Of a DNA stretch of 48,013 nt, positions 17,357-25,107 are shown piece after piece (position 1 is the first letter of the stretch; each line of letters opens with the position of its first letter). Made by a program: the position numbers and the translations under genes. Location: NCBI RefSeq assembly GCF_000972495.1, contig NZ_LATM01000033.1, forward strand, positions 1-48,013, given 5' to 3'. The notes beneath the pieces are model-generated. The model saw only the letters and a list, made by a program, of their open reading frames with translations. It was not told the DNA's origin and ran no database searches. This DNA comes from Hymenobacter terrenus (GTDB lineage: Bacteria; Bacteroidota; Bacteroidia; Cytophagales; Hymenobacteraceae).

Positions 17357-18637
17357 ATGTCTGTTAGCAAACTACCCGAGAGCCCCGAAACCGTACCAGG
17401 GCAAGAAACTTCTCCATCAACAACGAAGCTGTTCTCTGCCGTCGTCATCGTGGCCGCGCTGGGCTACTTTGTTGATATCTACGACCTGATTCTGTTCAGC
17501 ATCGTGCGGGTCGCCAGCCTCAACGAGTTGGGCGTCACGGCTCCGGCCGAGCTCACCTACCAGGGCTTGTTTCTCATCAACATGCAGATGGGCGGCATGC
17601 TGCTTGGCGGTATTCTATGGGGCATCCTCGGGGATAAGAATGGGCGCCTTTCGGTATTGTTTGGGTCCATACTACTGTACTCGCTGGCCAACTTGGCCAA
17701 CGGCTTCGCGCAGACGGTGGATCAGTACGCTTGGCTGCGGCTTATTGCCGGCGTGGGCCTGGCGGGGGAGCTGGGCGCGGGCATCACGCTCGTGAGCGAA
17801 AGCTTGCCCAAAGAAAAGCGCGGGTACGGCACGATGATAGTGGCCACCATCGGCGTGAGCGGAGCCATGCTGGCTTATTTGGTTGGTCAGAAGCTAGGCT
17901 GGCGCAACGCCTATTTCGTGGGCGGCGGGTTGGGATTGGCACTGCTGCTGCTGCGGGTGAGCGTGTTCGAGTCGGGCATATTCCAGCAAGTGCAGGCCCA
18001 GGGCGAAGTGTCGCGCGGCAATTTTCTGAGTTTGTTTACCAACGGGCCGCGGCTGGGTAAGTACCTGCGCATCCTGCTCATCGGCGTGCCGCTGTGGTTT
18101 GTGGTAGGCATTCTCGTTACGCTGGCCCCTGAGTTTGGGCGGGCGCTGGGCATCACCGGGGAAGTAACTGCCGGGCTGGCGGTATTTTGGTGCTACTTCG
18201 GGCTGGTATTCGGCGATTTTATAAGTGGAGCACTGAGTCAGCTCTGGCACAGCCGCAACAAAGCGCTGCAAGTGTTTCTGGCATTTTGCGCCATTTTGGT
18301 TGCGGTGTATCTCTTTGGCTTGAAAGGCGCTTCGCCCACCACCTTTTACGCGGTATGCTTTGTGCTGGGCATTTCGGTGGGCTTCTGGGCATTGTTTGTG
18401 ACGGTGGCGGCCGAGCAGTTTGGCACCAACCTGCGGGCCACGGTGGCGACTACGGCCCCCAACTTCGCCCGGGGCGCGGTGGTGCTGCTGGTGCCTGCCT
18501 TTCAGTACCTGAGCGGGATATTTGGCTTCGTGCCGGGCGCGGCAATGCTGGGCGCATTCACGCTGGCGGTGGCCTTTTGGGCAGTCAGCACCTTACCCGA
18601 GAGCTACGGCAAGGACCTCAACTACGTGGAACAGTAG
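17357..18637 (+). CDS. MFS transporter (sugar/acid permease type)
   Basis: This 426-residue major-facilitator permease has about twelve membrane segments. The MFS signature between helices 2 and 3 reads GILWGILGDKNGRLSVLFGS, and the equivalent in helices 4-5 is LRLIAGVGLAGELGAGITLV. It ends shortly after the last helix (ALAVAFWAVSTLPESYGKD). Architecture and motifs resemble organic-acid/sugar-acid symporters, but the substrate cannot be read. It sits between two exported pyruvyl-transferase-like genes, 163 bp after the first and 58 bp before the second. The likely task is to bring their product, or a uronate released in the periplasm, across the inner membrane. Confidence 0.92.
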   Translation: MSVSKLPESPETVPGQETSPSTTKLFSAVVIVAALGYFVDIYDLILFSIVRVASLNELGVTAPAELTYQGLFLINMQMGGMLLGGILWGILGDKNGRLSVLFGSILLYSLANLANGFAQTVDQYAWLRLIAGVGLAGELGAGITLVSESLPKEKRGYGTMIVATIGVSGAMLAYLVGQKLGWRNAYFVGGGLGLALLLLRVSVFESGIFQQVQAQGEVSRGNFLSLFTNGPRLGKYLRILLIGVPLWFVVGILVTLAPEFGRALGITGEVTAGLAVFWCYFGLVFGDFISGALSQLWHSRNKALQVFLAFCAILVAVYLFGLKGASPTTFYAVCFVLGISVGFWALFVTVAAEQFGTNLRATVATTAPNFARGAVVLLVPAFQYLSGIFGFVPGAAMLGAFTLAVAFWAVSTLPESYGKDLNYVEQ

Positions 18638-18695
18638 AGCGCTGCCTAAAGGCTGGCTCTGAGTCCCATTCAAAAACCATTTACCGTTGTTTATA

Positions 18696-19991
18696 ATGCC
18701 TACTTTCCCAAACCGCCGCCAGTTTATAAAAGCTTCCACCGCCTTGTGTGGCGTGTCGCTGCTGCCCATCGATGCCTTATTGGCGGTAGCGCCCCGGTCC
18801 CGCCACATTCTGCTGCGCTCAGGCTGGCAAACAGAAAACATCGGCGACATTGCTCACACGCCAGGCGTGCTGGTGCTTTTGGAAAAATACTTACCCGACG
18901 CCATCGTCACCTTCTGGCCATTTTACGATTATCTGCCGGACCAAGAGGTGACCATGTTAAAGCAGCGGTTCCCGAAGCTGCGCATCGCGCAGGGCAAGCT
19001 CGACGCCGCGGGCCAGGCTTCCACCCCCGAGCTGGAGGCAGCCGTCGCTTCCGCCGACTTCTTGCTGCATAATTCCGGGCCCTATATGCTGGCCTGGGCC
19101 GATGCGGAGGCCTTTCACAAACGTACGGGCAAACCGTTTGGGGTGTATGGCGTCACGTACGGCCACTGGGTTTTCGGAACCCAGGAAAAGGAAACCCTCA
19201 GCAAAGCGCGGTTCGCGTATTTCCGCGACTCGGTGTCCCTGGCGAAAGCTAAGCAGGATGGTGTCAATGCACCCATCATGGAGTTTTCTCCGGACGCGGT
19301 GTTTGCCCTGGACGTACGAAACGAACCGGCGGCAGACGCTTTCCTAAAGGCGCAGGGACTGGAGAGTGGCAAGTTTCTATGTTGTATCCCCAAGCAGCGA
19401 TTTACCCCTACGTGGCTGCACGTGCGCAAAAACCGCCCGCTCGACTGGGGAAGAAACAACCGCAACGAGGAAATGAAGGAGCACGACCACCGCCCCCTTC
19501 GCGAAGCCATCATCGCCGTTACCCGCGAAACGTCCCTGAAGGTGTTAATCTGCCACGAGGACGAAACGGAGATGAGCATCGGCAAGGAGTGGCTGCTCGA
19601 TAAGCTGCCTGCCGACGTGCAGAAAAAAGTGGTGTGGCTGAATCGCCCGTGGACTCTGGATGAAGCCGTTGGTATCTATCGGCGCAGCGCTGGGCTGTTC
19701 GGCAACGAGATGCACAGCCCCATCATGTGCATTGCCAACGGCATTCCAGCTATTGTAGTCCGTTGGGTCGAGCAGAGCAGCAAGGGCGTGATGTGGGAAG
19801 ACATTGGTCTGAAGGAATGGCTGTTTAATTTCGACTGCGAAGACGATACCAAGCGCTTGGTCCCTACCGTGCTGGCTCTGGCAAAAGACCCTGCTGTGGC
19901 CAAGGCCAAAGCTGTAAAGGCGCAGGCGTTTGCCCTCAGCCGATTGCGCCAAACGATGGGGGAGGTGGTGAAGGCCAGCCAACCTGCTTAA
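18696..19991 (+). CDS. Exported polysaccharide-pyruvyl-transferase-like protein (paralog 2)
   Basis: This 431-residue paralog of the protein encoded at 15913 has a clear twin-arginine signal: NRRQFIKAS followed by TALCGVSLLPIDALLA. ATG at 18696 was preferred to a TTG at 18687. Shared blocks are ILLRSGWQTENIGDIAHTPG (NIGD at 48-51), NSGPYMLA, YFRDSVSLAKAK, FSPDAVFAL, NEMHSPIMCIANGIPAIVVR and SKGVMWEDIGLKEWLF. As in paralog 1, Met takes the place of the usual Arg before the C-terminal His. Export in folded form through Tat suggests a bound cofactor or a need for cytosolic folding. It is the last gene of the cluster. Confidence 0.86.
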   Translation: MPTFPNRRQFIKASTALCGVSLLPIDALLAVAPRSRHILLRSGWQTENIGDIAHTPGVLVLLEKYLPDAIVTFWPFYDYLPDQEVTMLKQRFPKLRIAQGKLDAAGQASTPELEAAVASADFLLHNSGPYMLAWADAEAFHKRTGKPFGVYGVTYGHWVFGTQEKETLSKARFAYFRDSVSLAKAKQDGVNAPIMEFSPDAVFALDVRNEPAADAFLKAQGLESGKFLCCIPKQRFTPTWLHVRKNRPLDWGRNNRNEEMKEHDHRPLREAIIAVTRETSLKVLICHEDETEMSIGKEWLLDKLPADVQKKVVWLNRPWTLDEAVGIYRRSAGLFGNEMHSPIMCIANGIPAIVVRWVEQSSKGVMWEDIGLKEWLFNFDCEDDTKRLVPTVLALAKDPAVAKAKAVKAQAFALSRLRQTMGEVVKASQPA

Positions 19992-20180
19992 GACCCTGTC
20001 GACGGTGGGGCGGCCAACGCGAGTGTAAGGACGATGCAAGCCAGCAACAGCAGTTGGGCAACAGTGCGGCGCTGGGCCACGAACCGTTTGAGGGCGGGCC
20101 GGGAGGCGTAGTGAAAATACAGCCAGAACGTGGCCAGCACCGACAAGGAGTAGTAGAAGGCCGTGCTAAAGAGAATTCCT
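19988..20180 (-). pseudogene. C-terminal fragment of an unknown membrane protein
   Basis: The minus strand reads GILFSTAFYYSLSVLATFWL, YFHYASRPALKRFVAQRR and TVAQLLLLACIVLTLALA before a stop, i.e. two membrane helices with a basic loop. The frame continues upstream to 20335 as low-complexity sequence antisense to the DUF1801 gene, so the true N-terminus seems to be missing. I do not recognise the family. Confidence 0.4.
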
Positions 20181-20210
20181 GTTCCAACTCTAGTGGAACC
20201 CCTATTTCTG

Positions 20211-20738
20211 ATGAACGAATCCGTCGAGTGTTTTCTGGATGAACTACCGGCCCCGTTGCAGTCCGTAACCCGCCGCCTGCAGGCCCTTCTAGTGAGCTTG
20301 GCCCCCGCCGTACGGGAGGAATTCAGATGGAACATACCGTTTTACAGCTTCCACGGAGCGTTGTGCTACTTGAATCCCCAGCCTAAACGAGGCCACGTCG
20401 TGCTGGGCTTTGTGCGCGGCACCGCCCTGTCTGACCCTGCGGGCTGCCTGACGTGCCGCGGCAAGACCGTTCGGCACGTGCTGCTGCGCACCGAAGCCGC
20501 CGTGTTCGAGCCCGCCGTGTTGACGTTATTGCAAGCGGCCTTGGCCGCAAACTATAACTGGGCCACCGGAGGCTCAGGACTAATTGTTTTGACGCGCAGG
20601 CCAGGAGGTAGGCCACCTCTGGCGCAACGCCAGCTTTATCTTTGCCCTGCGCGACTCAGGCGTCGAGTTTGTGTGCTGCGACATGCACGATGCCAATACC
20701 CTAACCGTGGGGCTGTTCGCCGTCATCGCCCAGCATGA
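20211..20738 (+). CDS. DUF1801 domain protein, C-terminus read through into recombinase debris
   Basis: Residues 1 to about 117 resemble DUF1801 (YdhG-like) proteins: FLDELPAPLQSVTRRLQALL, EEFRWNIPFYSFHGALCYLN, GHVVLGFVRGTALSDPAG and GKTVRHVLLR. These are small single-domain proteins of unclear function. The homologous part ends near AANYNWA, about the normal family length. The frame then runs on for some 58 codons through a different frame of a serine-recombinase remnant and stops at 20738. The native stop was presumably lost at the junction. ATG at 20211 is preferred to a GTG at 20163. It may still fold. Confidence 0.7.
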   Translation: MNESVECFLDELPAPLQSVTRRLQALLVSLAPAVREEFRWNIPFYSFHGALCYLNPQPKRGHVVLGFVRGTALSDPAGCLTCRGKTVRHVLLRTEAAVFEPAVLTLLQAALAANYNWATGGSGLIVLTRRPGGRPPLAQRQLYLCPARLRRRVCVLRHARCQYPNRGAVRRHRPA

Positions 20739-21055
20739 GCGCGAAACCATTTCCAAGCGGGCCAAGGAGACATCCGCCGCCCAAAAAGCCCGTGGAGCGC
20801 AGCTCGGCACTCCAGCTAACCTGCCCCCCGCGTGATGGCCCAGGGACGGGCGGCCATGCAGCGCAACGCGGCCGAGAGCTAGCCCAACCGCCAAACCACT
20901 CGCTTGGCGGGACTGCTAAACGGCCACGGCCACACTCTGCGTCAGATTGCCACCGAACTGAACGCTGCCGGCTATCGCACCCGCCGTGGCCGAGACTTCT
21001 ACGCGACGATGGTGGCGCGGCTGCCCACGCGGGTTGCTTCTGCAAAGATTCCTTT
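20570..21055 (+). pseudogene. Serine recombinase (resolvase) remnant
   Basis: In the third frame, overlapping the DUF1801 read-through, lie LWRNASFIFALRDSGVEFVC, DANTLTVGLFAVIAQHERET and ISKRAKETSAAQKARGAQLG, the second half of a resolvase catalytic domain with its E-helix. A TGA at 20833-20835 ends this frame. Another frame continues with MAQGRAAMQRNAAES, a TAG at 20880-20882, then HTLRQIATELNAAGYRTRRG, the C-terminal helix-turn-helix. The N-terminal part with the catalytic Ser is absent. There are at least two frameshifts plus one stop, so it is clearly dead. Confidence 0.78.
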
Positions 21056-21211
21056 GATCGTGCGGGAAGAAGTCAACCCACGAATTGAATCAGGAAAGAG
21101 CCAGTAGTTGACGGCCTCCCATTGGCAATGGTCCATGCACGTCTATACTTGGCGGGCTTACGATCATTGATAAGTAAGTGCTGACGCTGATGCCCGGTAA
21201 TAAGCACTTTC

Positions 21212-21343
21212 ATTTTGCTCTCACAAAATGTAGACAATGCAGCCTCACGTCGGATTCTGGAAAAAATAGGCTTGCAGCTGGGCAATGAGTTTACCGAGGA
21301 CGGCGTGCGCTGCGTGTGGTACGAGGCAGATAAACCTCATTAG
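21212..21343 (+). pseudogene. GNAT acetyltransferase 3' remnant
   Basis: This open stretch reads VDNAASRRILEKIGLQLGNE followed by FTEDGVRCVWYEADKPH and a stop. The (N)xxSRRxLEKIGL motif followed by a short strand is the standard end of GNAT family N-acetyltransferases. No start or acetyl-CoA-binding region is present upstream. It belongs to the debris zone with the recombinase remnant. Confidence 0.6.
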
Positions 21344-21356
21344 CAGTAAGTGGAAC

Positions 21357-22052
21357 TCATTGTGGCGGCGCTTTGGCTTTGACGGAAGCCTTAGGTGGGG
21401 GTTGGCGAACGGCCAGTGCTGCCAGCACCTGCACTCCTATCACCCAGCCCACGGCACTGGCCCAGCCGGCCAGTACGTCGGAGGGATAATGCACGCCGAG
21501 GTACAGGCGCGCCCAGCCCACGCTGAGGGCGAATACGGGCCCCAACGTGCGGGTCAGCCAGTAGGCCCGATGCTGCCACAGCAGAAACCCAACGGCCGTA
21601 GCCACCGCGGCGGTGTCCATGGCGTGCCCACTGGGAAAACTATACGTGGTTTCCGGGTGAATGCTTGCCCATAGTTCCGGGCGGGGCCGCGCTACTAAGA
21701 ACTTGATTACCTGAGTCAGTAGCATCGACCCACCTACCGAAAGCACGAAAGCCAGCGCCTGGGAACGGCGGCCCCGCAGCAACAACCCACCGATAATCAG
21801 CAGAGTTGTGGCGACCATCGGGCCGGTGTTGCCGATGACCGTCAGGCCCACGGCCAGCTTGTCGAGCCACGGGGTGGCGTGCTGATGCAAAAACAGCAGA
21901 ATTGGCTGGTCGCAGCTGAAGCCGCCGAAAACCACAACGGACCATGAGATGCTGCCGAACACCACCCACGGCAGCACAAACCCTAAGAAAAATAATGCTT
22001 TATGCACCCGCAGGAAGTGGCGTAACCTCATCCAATACGAAGCAGGTGGCAT
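21357..22052 (-). CDS. PAP2-family membrane phosphatase
   Basis: This phosphatase of about 231 residues belongs to the PAP2 (phosphatidic acid phosphatase/undecaprenyl-pyrophosphatase-like) superfamily and would act on lipid phosphates at the periplasmic side. The three-part active site is visible: KFLVARPRPE (KxxxxxxRP), SFPSGHAMDTAAVA (PSGH) and RLYLGVHYPSDVLAGW (RxxxxxHxxxD). Six hydrophobic segments surround these motifs. ATG at 22052 was chosen because the longer frame starts with TTG; ATG at 22031 is also possible. The neighbours give no pathway context. Confidence 0.93.
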   Translation of the reverse strand: MPPASYWMRLRHFLRVHKALFFLGFVLPWVVFGSISWSVVVFGGFSCDQPILLFLHQHATPWLDKLAVGLTVIGNTGPMVATTLLIIGGLLLRGRRSQALAFVLSVGGSMLLTQVIKFLVARPRPELWASIHPETTYSFPSGHAMDTAAVATAVGFLLWQHRAYWLTRTLGPVFALSVGWARLYLGVHYPSDVLAGWASAVGWVIGVQVLAALAVRQPPPKASVKAKAPPQ

Positions 22053-22164
22053 GGCAAAAGTGGGAGCGGGAGACAAAATATCAGCCCGCTATCTTCTACG
22101 TGAGGCGTCGGATGACGTTTGCTTGACTTCGCAGATAGCTATTTCCTAAACCCCGCGTCATACC

Positions 22165-22716
22165 CTAGCGCGCCATTATGTCGAACGTTACCTGAAAATC
22201 GTTGCGAATGGCGTAACTGCCCAGGTTCTGGAAAAAAGAAGAGGAGTTATAGTTGATGCCGAATTGGGTGCGGTCGAGCGTGGCAGTGCCGCGCAAACGC
22301 AGGCCACCCGGCGTAAGCTCAATGTTTACCGGAAAATCCACGGGCTTGGTCTGGCCCTTGATGGTGAATACGCCCCGGGCCTGCCCGGCCTTGAATTCGG
22401 TGAGCTCGAATACGGCGGTGGGGTATTTTACGGTATCGAAAAAGTCGGTGCCGCGCAGGTGTTCGGCGAGTTGCGTTTGGCTGTGGGCAATGCTGGCCAT
22501 GTCCACCACGATGCGCGCGGCGCGCACGGTTTGGCCTTCGGCCGAAATGCTGCCCTCCCGCAGCCGGATGGTGCCTTGGGGAGCCCAGGAACCGGCCTCG
22601 GCGTGACCGGTCCAGGTGAGAGTGCTGGCCGTAGAGTCGAGCCGGTAGGTGGTGGGGGCTGGGTGGGCAGCGAGCAAGCCGAGGAACGGGAAGAGAAAAA
22701 TCAGCAGATTATTCAT
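22165..22716 (-). CDS. YceI-family periplasmic lipid-binding protein
   Basis: This 183-residue protein is a YceI-like lipocalin-fold protein that binds isoprenoid or other lipids in the periplasm. ATG at 22716 gives a good signal peptide (MNNLLIFLFPFLGLLAAHPA); the longer frame adds 32 unlikely residues. Family blocks: YRLDSTASTLTWTGHAE, MASIAHSQTQLAEHLRGTDF, FDTVKYPTAVFELTEF, GVFTIKGQTKPVDFPV and LDRTQFGINYNSSSFF. The D-F-FD segment with the preceding charged helix is typical. A gene of unknown function follows upstream on the same strand, 126 bp away. Confidence 0.93.
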   Translation of the reverse strand: MNNLLIFLFPFLGLLAAHPAPTTYRLDSTASTLTWTGHAEAGSWAPQGTIRLREGSISAEGQTVRAARIVVDMASIAHSQTQLAEHLRGTDFFDTVKYPTAVFELTEFKAGQARGVFTIKGQTKPVDFPVNIELTPGGLRLRGTATLDRTQFGINYNSSSFFQNLGSYAIRNDFQVTFDIMAR

Positions 22717-22842
22717 GATATTGGGAGTGTAAGTGGTATTTTTTAATCGGGGCGCTCGGGGTGTGAAGTATTTGAGAGAAGGGAAGACACGACGTTCAAC
22801 GACCAAACGCAAAGTGCTGCATCCCTATCTCGTGCAACGGTT

Positions 22843-23376
22843 TCACTTGGCGGAATGGGGCTCGGCTTCGGTTTCAATCAGTCCGTAGCCTTTATAGAGG
22901 CGGCCTTGCGCATCTTTGGCGATAATGAACCAAAGGGCATCGCCGCCGTAGCGGCTTTTGGCGCTGGCGGCGTAGCGGTAGTTGCGGGCGAAGGTGTAGG
23001 TGACGCCCTTCTTCAGCTTCCCGCCGGGGCAGTTGAATAGCTCGGCGAATTCGGCAGGGGTTTCGTGCAGATTGGCTTGCCAGCCGGCGGCACTGTACCA
23101 GATGTAGCTGCCGCAGCTCACAATCTCCAGGTCGGTGGCTTCGGCGCGCACGGCGGTGCGGTGCTTCCAGACGTAGCCGCCCGGCACCGCGGGATTGGAT
23201 TCGGGATAAACAGGGTTGGGCGAGTGCCAGAGCGTGAGGCCGACAGGGAGGCGGCGTAGTTCGTCGGGCAGCACGCGGGTGCGGTCGGTCCAGACCTGCG
23301 CGGGGGTGGTTTGAGCACTGCCAAGGGCGGGGCGGAGGGCCAGTGCGCCAAGGGCCAGCCAGAGAAAATGGGTCAT
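22843..23376 (-). CDS. Hypothetical exported protein
   Basis: This 177-residue protein from ATG at 23376 (the longer frame uses TTG) has a signal peptide MTHFLWLALGALALRPALGS. The mature part is about 155 residues with two cysteines (VSCGSYIWYS and LFNCPGGKLKKG) that could form a disulphide, and several aromatic-rich segments (YVWKHRTAVRAEATDLEIVS, RYGGDALWFIIAKDAQGRLY). I do not recognise the family. GC pattern and codon use look like real coding DNA. Upstream lies a cluster of ACGTC/CCCAAAACC repeats that may be a control region. Confidence 0.65.
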   Translation of the reverse strand: MTHFLWLALGALALRPALGSAQTTPAQVWTDRTRVLPDELRRLPVGLTLWHSPNPVYPESNPAVPGGYVWKHRTAVRAEATDLEIVSCGSYIWYSAAGWQANLHETPAEFAELFNCPGGKLKKGVTYTFARNYRYAASAKSRYGGDALWFIIAKDAQGRLYKGYGLIETEAEPHSAK

Positions 23377-23378
23377 GA

Positions 23379-23463
23379 ACGGGACGTTTGAAGTACGTCT
23401 CAAAGGTGGCCTTCTCCCCTACCGTCCATCGCCCCAAAACCGGATATGGGACGTCCCAAAACC
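23379..23463. promoter_or_regulatory. Clustered palindromes and direct repeats upstream of hypothetical gene
   Basis: This stretch holds GACGT...ACGTC (23383-23399), the perfect palindrome GGGACGTCCC (23448-23457), and two CCCAAAACC copies 22 bp apart (23433-23441 and 23455-23463). Two helical turns is a usual spacing for AraC-type sites, and an AraC-type gene is next door. The function is inferred. Confidence 0.35.
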
Positions 23464-23638
23464 TGTTTTGAGACTATATAAAACGACAAATCACCCTGCT
23501 CTTCTAGAATAAACTGTTTACGCATCAGCAAGGAAGATTGTATTCAATTCACTGGCATACTGAGACTTGTTTTCACTGCGTCGTTCGGACATCGTTCAAC
23601 GAATTCAACCACCCCCGTTTCAGCTGGCGCTGAAACAT

Positions 23639-23659
23639 CCCCTCCTTGGTAAGGAGGGG
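23639..23659. terminator. Hairpin downstream of the AraC-type gene
   Basis: The perfect 9-bp arms CCCCTCCTT and AAGGAGGGG are separated by GGT, 22 bp after the araC-type stop codon. There is no strong T run on the minus strand, so it may be a rho-independent-like structure or a common palindromic repeat. Confidence 0.45.
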
Positions 23660-23681
23660 AGTTATCCAGCTTACGTGCCGT

Positions 23682-24917
23682 TCAAGGTTGATAATCCCGG
23701 GGGGCTACGCCAGTTACTTGCTTGAAAATCCGGTTGAAGGTCGTTTTGGAATTGAAGCCGCTCTCAAATGCGATGCCCAATAGGGTGAAGCGGCGAGCAT
23801 CGGGGGCGGCCAAGCGGCGCTGGACTTCGGCTACGCGGTAGCCATTCACCAGGTCGTTGAAGGAACGGCCGAAACCGGCGTTTACGGTGAAGGAAATCAG
23901 GCGCGGGGGCAGGCCGGTGTGGGCCGATAATTCGGCCAGCGTCAGGGTGGGGTTTTGGTAGAGCCGCTCATCGACCAGGGCGTGGCGGATGCGCTCCATC
24001 ACGAGTGGGTCGGGCGCGGCCGGGTTGGCGGGTTGTGAATCAGTACTCTTTCTATGGGCTGTCTCGGGAGTTGCTACGGTCTCAATCGCAGTTTCCGGCT
24101 CGGACTTTATGGTGGCCGCAACAGGCTCGCCTTGGGCAGCTGCGGGGGTGGCTTGGGGCGGAAATTCCGCTTCTGCCACTTCCATTTCCGGGACGAAATG
24201 CACGGCCCGCATATCGGCCTGCCGCAAGCCCACAATGCCAATAACGAACACCACCACGCCCAGCAGTTCGGTCGAATAATCGTAGCGGTAATACACCTCG
24301 AATAATTCGCGCAGCACCAGCTCGGCCAGCCACTGCACGCTCACTACGGCCAGGAGCACGAGCAGCCACCGCAACCAGCGCAGCCGCAGGCGCGACGCTT
24401 CCGAGAAATTGTCTTCCAGCCAACGGCCGTACTGCCGCAGCAAACGCAGGCTGAGAAACAGATACCCCATCAGCGACACCCACGTGCCAATAAATTCCAG
24501 CCGATACGTGAACGGCCGGTGGACCTGCTGCCAAAAATCGTTGCGTACCGCGTAGGGCTGAAAACGCAGCCACCAGTACAAGCCCGCCTGCGCCAGCACC
24601 GGCACGAAGTGCCACCAGTAGCTCGCCCGCCAGCGAAACCCGTAGTTGACCAAGCTGCGCACATAGAAATACAGCAGCGGCCCAAACCCCAGCGAGTAGT
24701 AGATGGGAGAAAAATACAAGTCGGCGTTCTGCCCGTACAGGCCCGAGACGCGCAAAAATCCATCGAGTACCCACAGGGCGATGGCCACCATCAGCAAGGC
24801 CAGAAAGCGGTTCGATACCCGGTTGAAGGGCGACCCCGCCAGCAGCCCGGCCGCAAACAGCGCCTGCGCGATAACGGCAAAAAGCGCTACCGCCATGAAG
24901 GAAATCGTGATTTGCAT
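23682..24917 (-). CDS. Membrane-anchored AraC-family regulator (7 TM + HTH)
   Basis: This 411-residue protein has seven predicted membrane helices in its first 235 residues, for example FMAVALFAVIAQALFAAGLL, RFLALLMVAIALWVLDGFL, LLVLLAVVSVQWLAELVL and LGVVVFVIGIVGL. An acidic, Ala/Pro/Thr-rich linker follows (about 240-305), then a C-terminal AraC-type double helix-turn-helix: LTLAELSAHTGLPPRLISFT, GRSFNDLVNGYRVAEVQRRL, LLGIAFESGFNSKTTFNRIF and FKQVTGVAPRDYQ. This architecture is common in Bacteroidota and should sense a membrane or envelope signal. The GH13 lipoprotein gene is divergent, 190 bp away, and is a possible target. Confidence 0.93.
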   Translation of the reverse strand: MQITISFMAVALFAVIAQALFAAGLLAGSPFNRVSNRFLALLMVAIALWVLDGFLRVSGLYGQNADLYFSPIYYSLGFGPLLYFYVRSLVNYGFRWRASYWWHFVPVLAQAGLYWWLRFQPYAVRNDFWQQVHRPFTYRLEFIGTWVSLMGYLFLSLRLLRQYGRWLEDNFSEASRLRLRWLRWLLVLLAVVSVQWLAELVLRELFEVYYRYDYSTELLGVVVFVIGIVGLRQADMRAVHFVPEMEVAEAEFPPQATPAAAQGEPVAATIKSEPETAIETVATPETAHRKSTDSQPANPAAPDPLVMERIRHALVDERLYQNPTLTLAELSAHTGLPPRLISFTVNAGFGRSFNDLVNGYRVAEVQRRLAAPDARRFTLLGIAFESGFNSKTTFNRIFKQVTGVAPRDYQP

Positions 24918-25107
24918 AAGAAATTAAGAATGCCCGCCTGGCTCCCGTAAAGATGCAGCCTCCGGGCAGTAGTGCCATAGCGGGCACGCAGTAGTCTGCG
25001 CCTCCCAAAGGCACTCCAGACACTGCCGAAAGACGCAAAGACGTTAACTACAACGTACGTATAGATGCTGGGACCTGTGGCTTTCCTGCTTTCCACTACT
25101 TTGCACC

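Noticed and set aside
24082..25038. 318-codon minus-strand frame over the AraC regulator
   Set aside because: It shares the strand with the AraC gene but in another frame; Ala/Gly/Arg-rich without motifs, while the AraC frame has membrane helices and an HTH.
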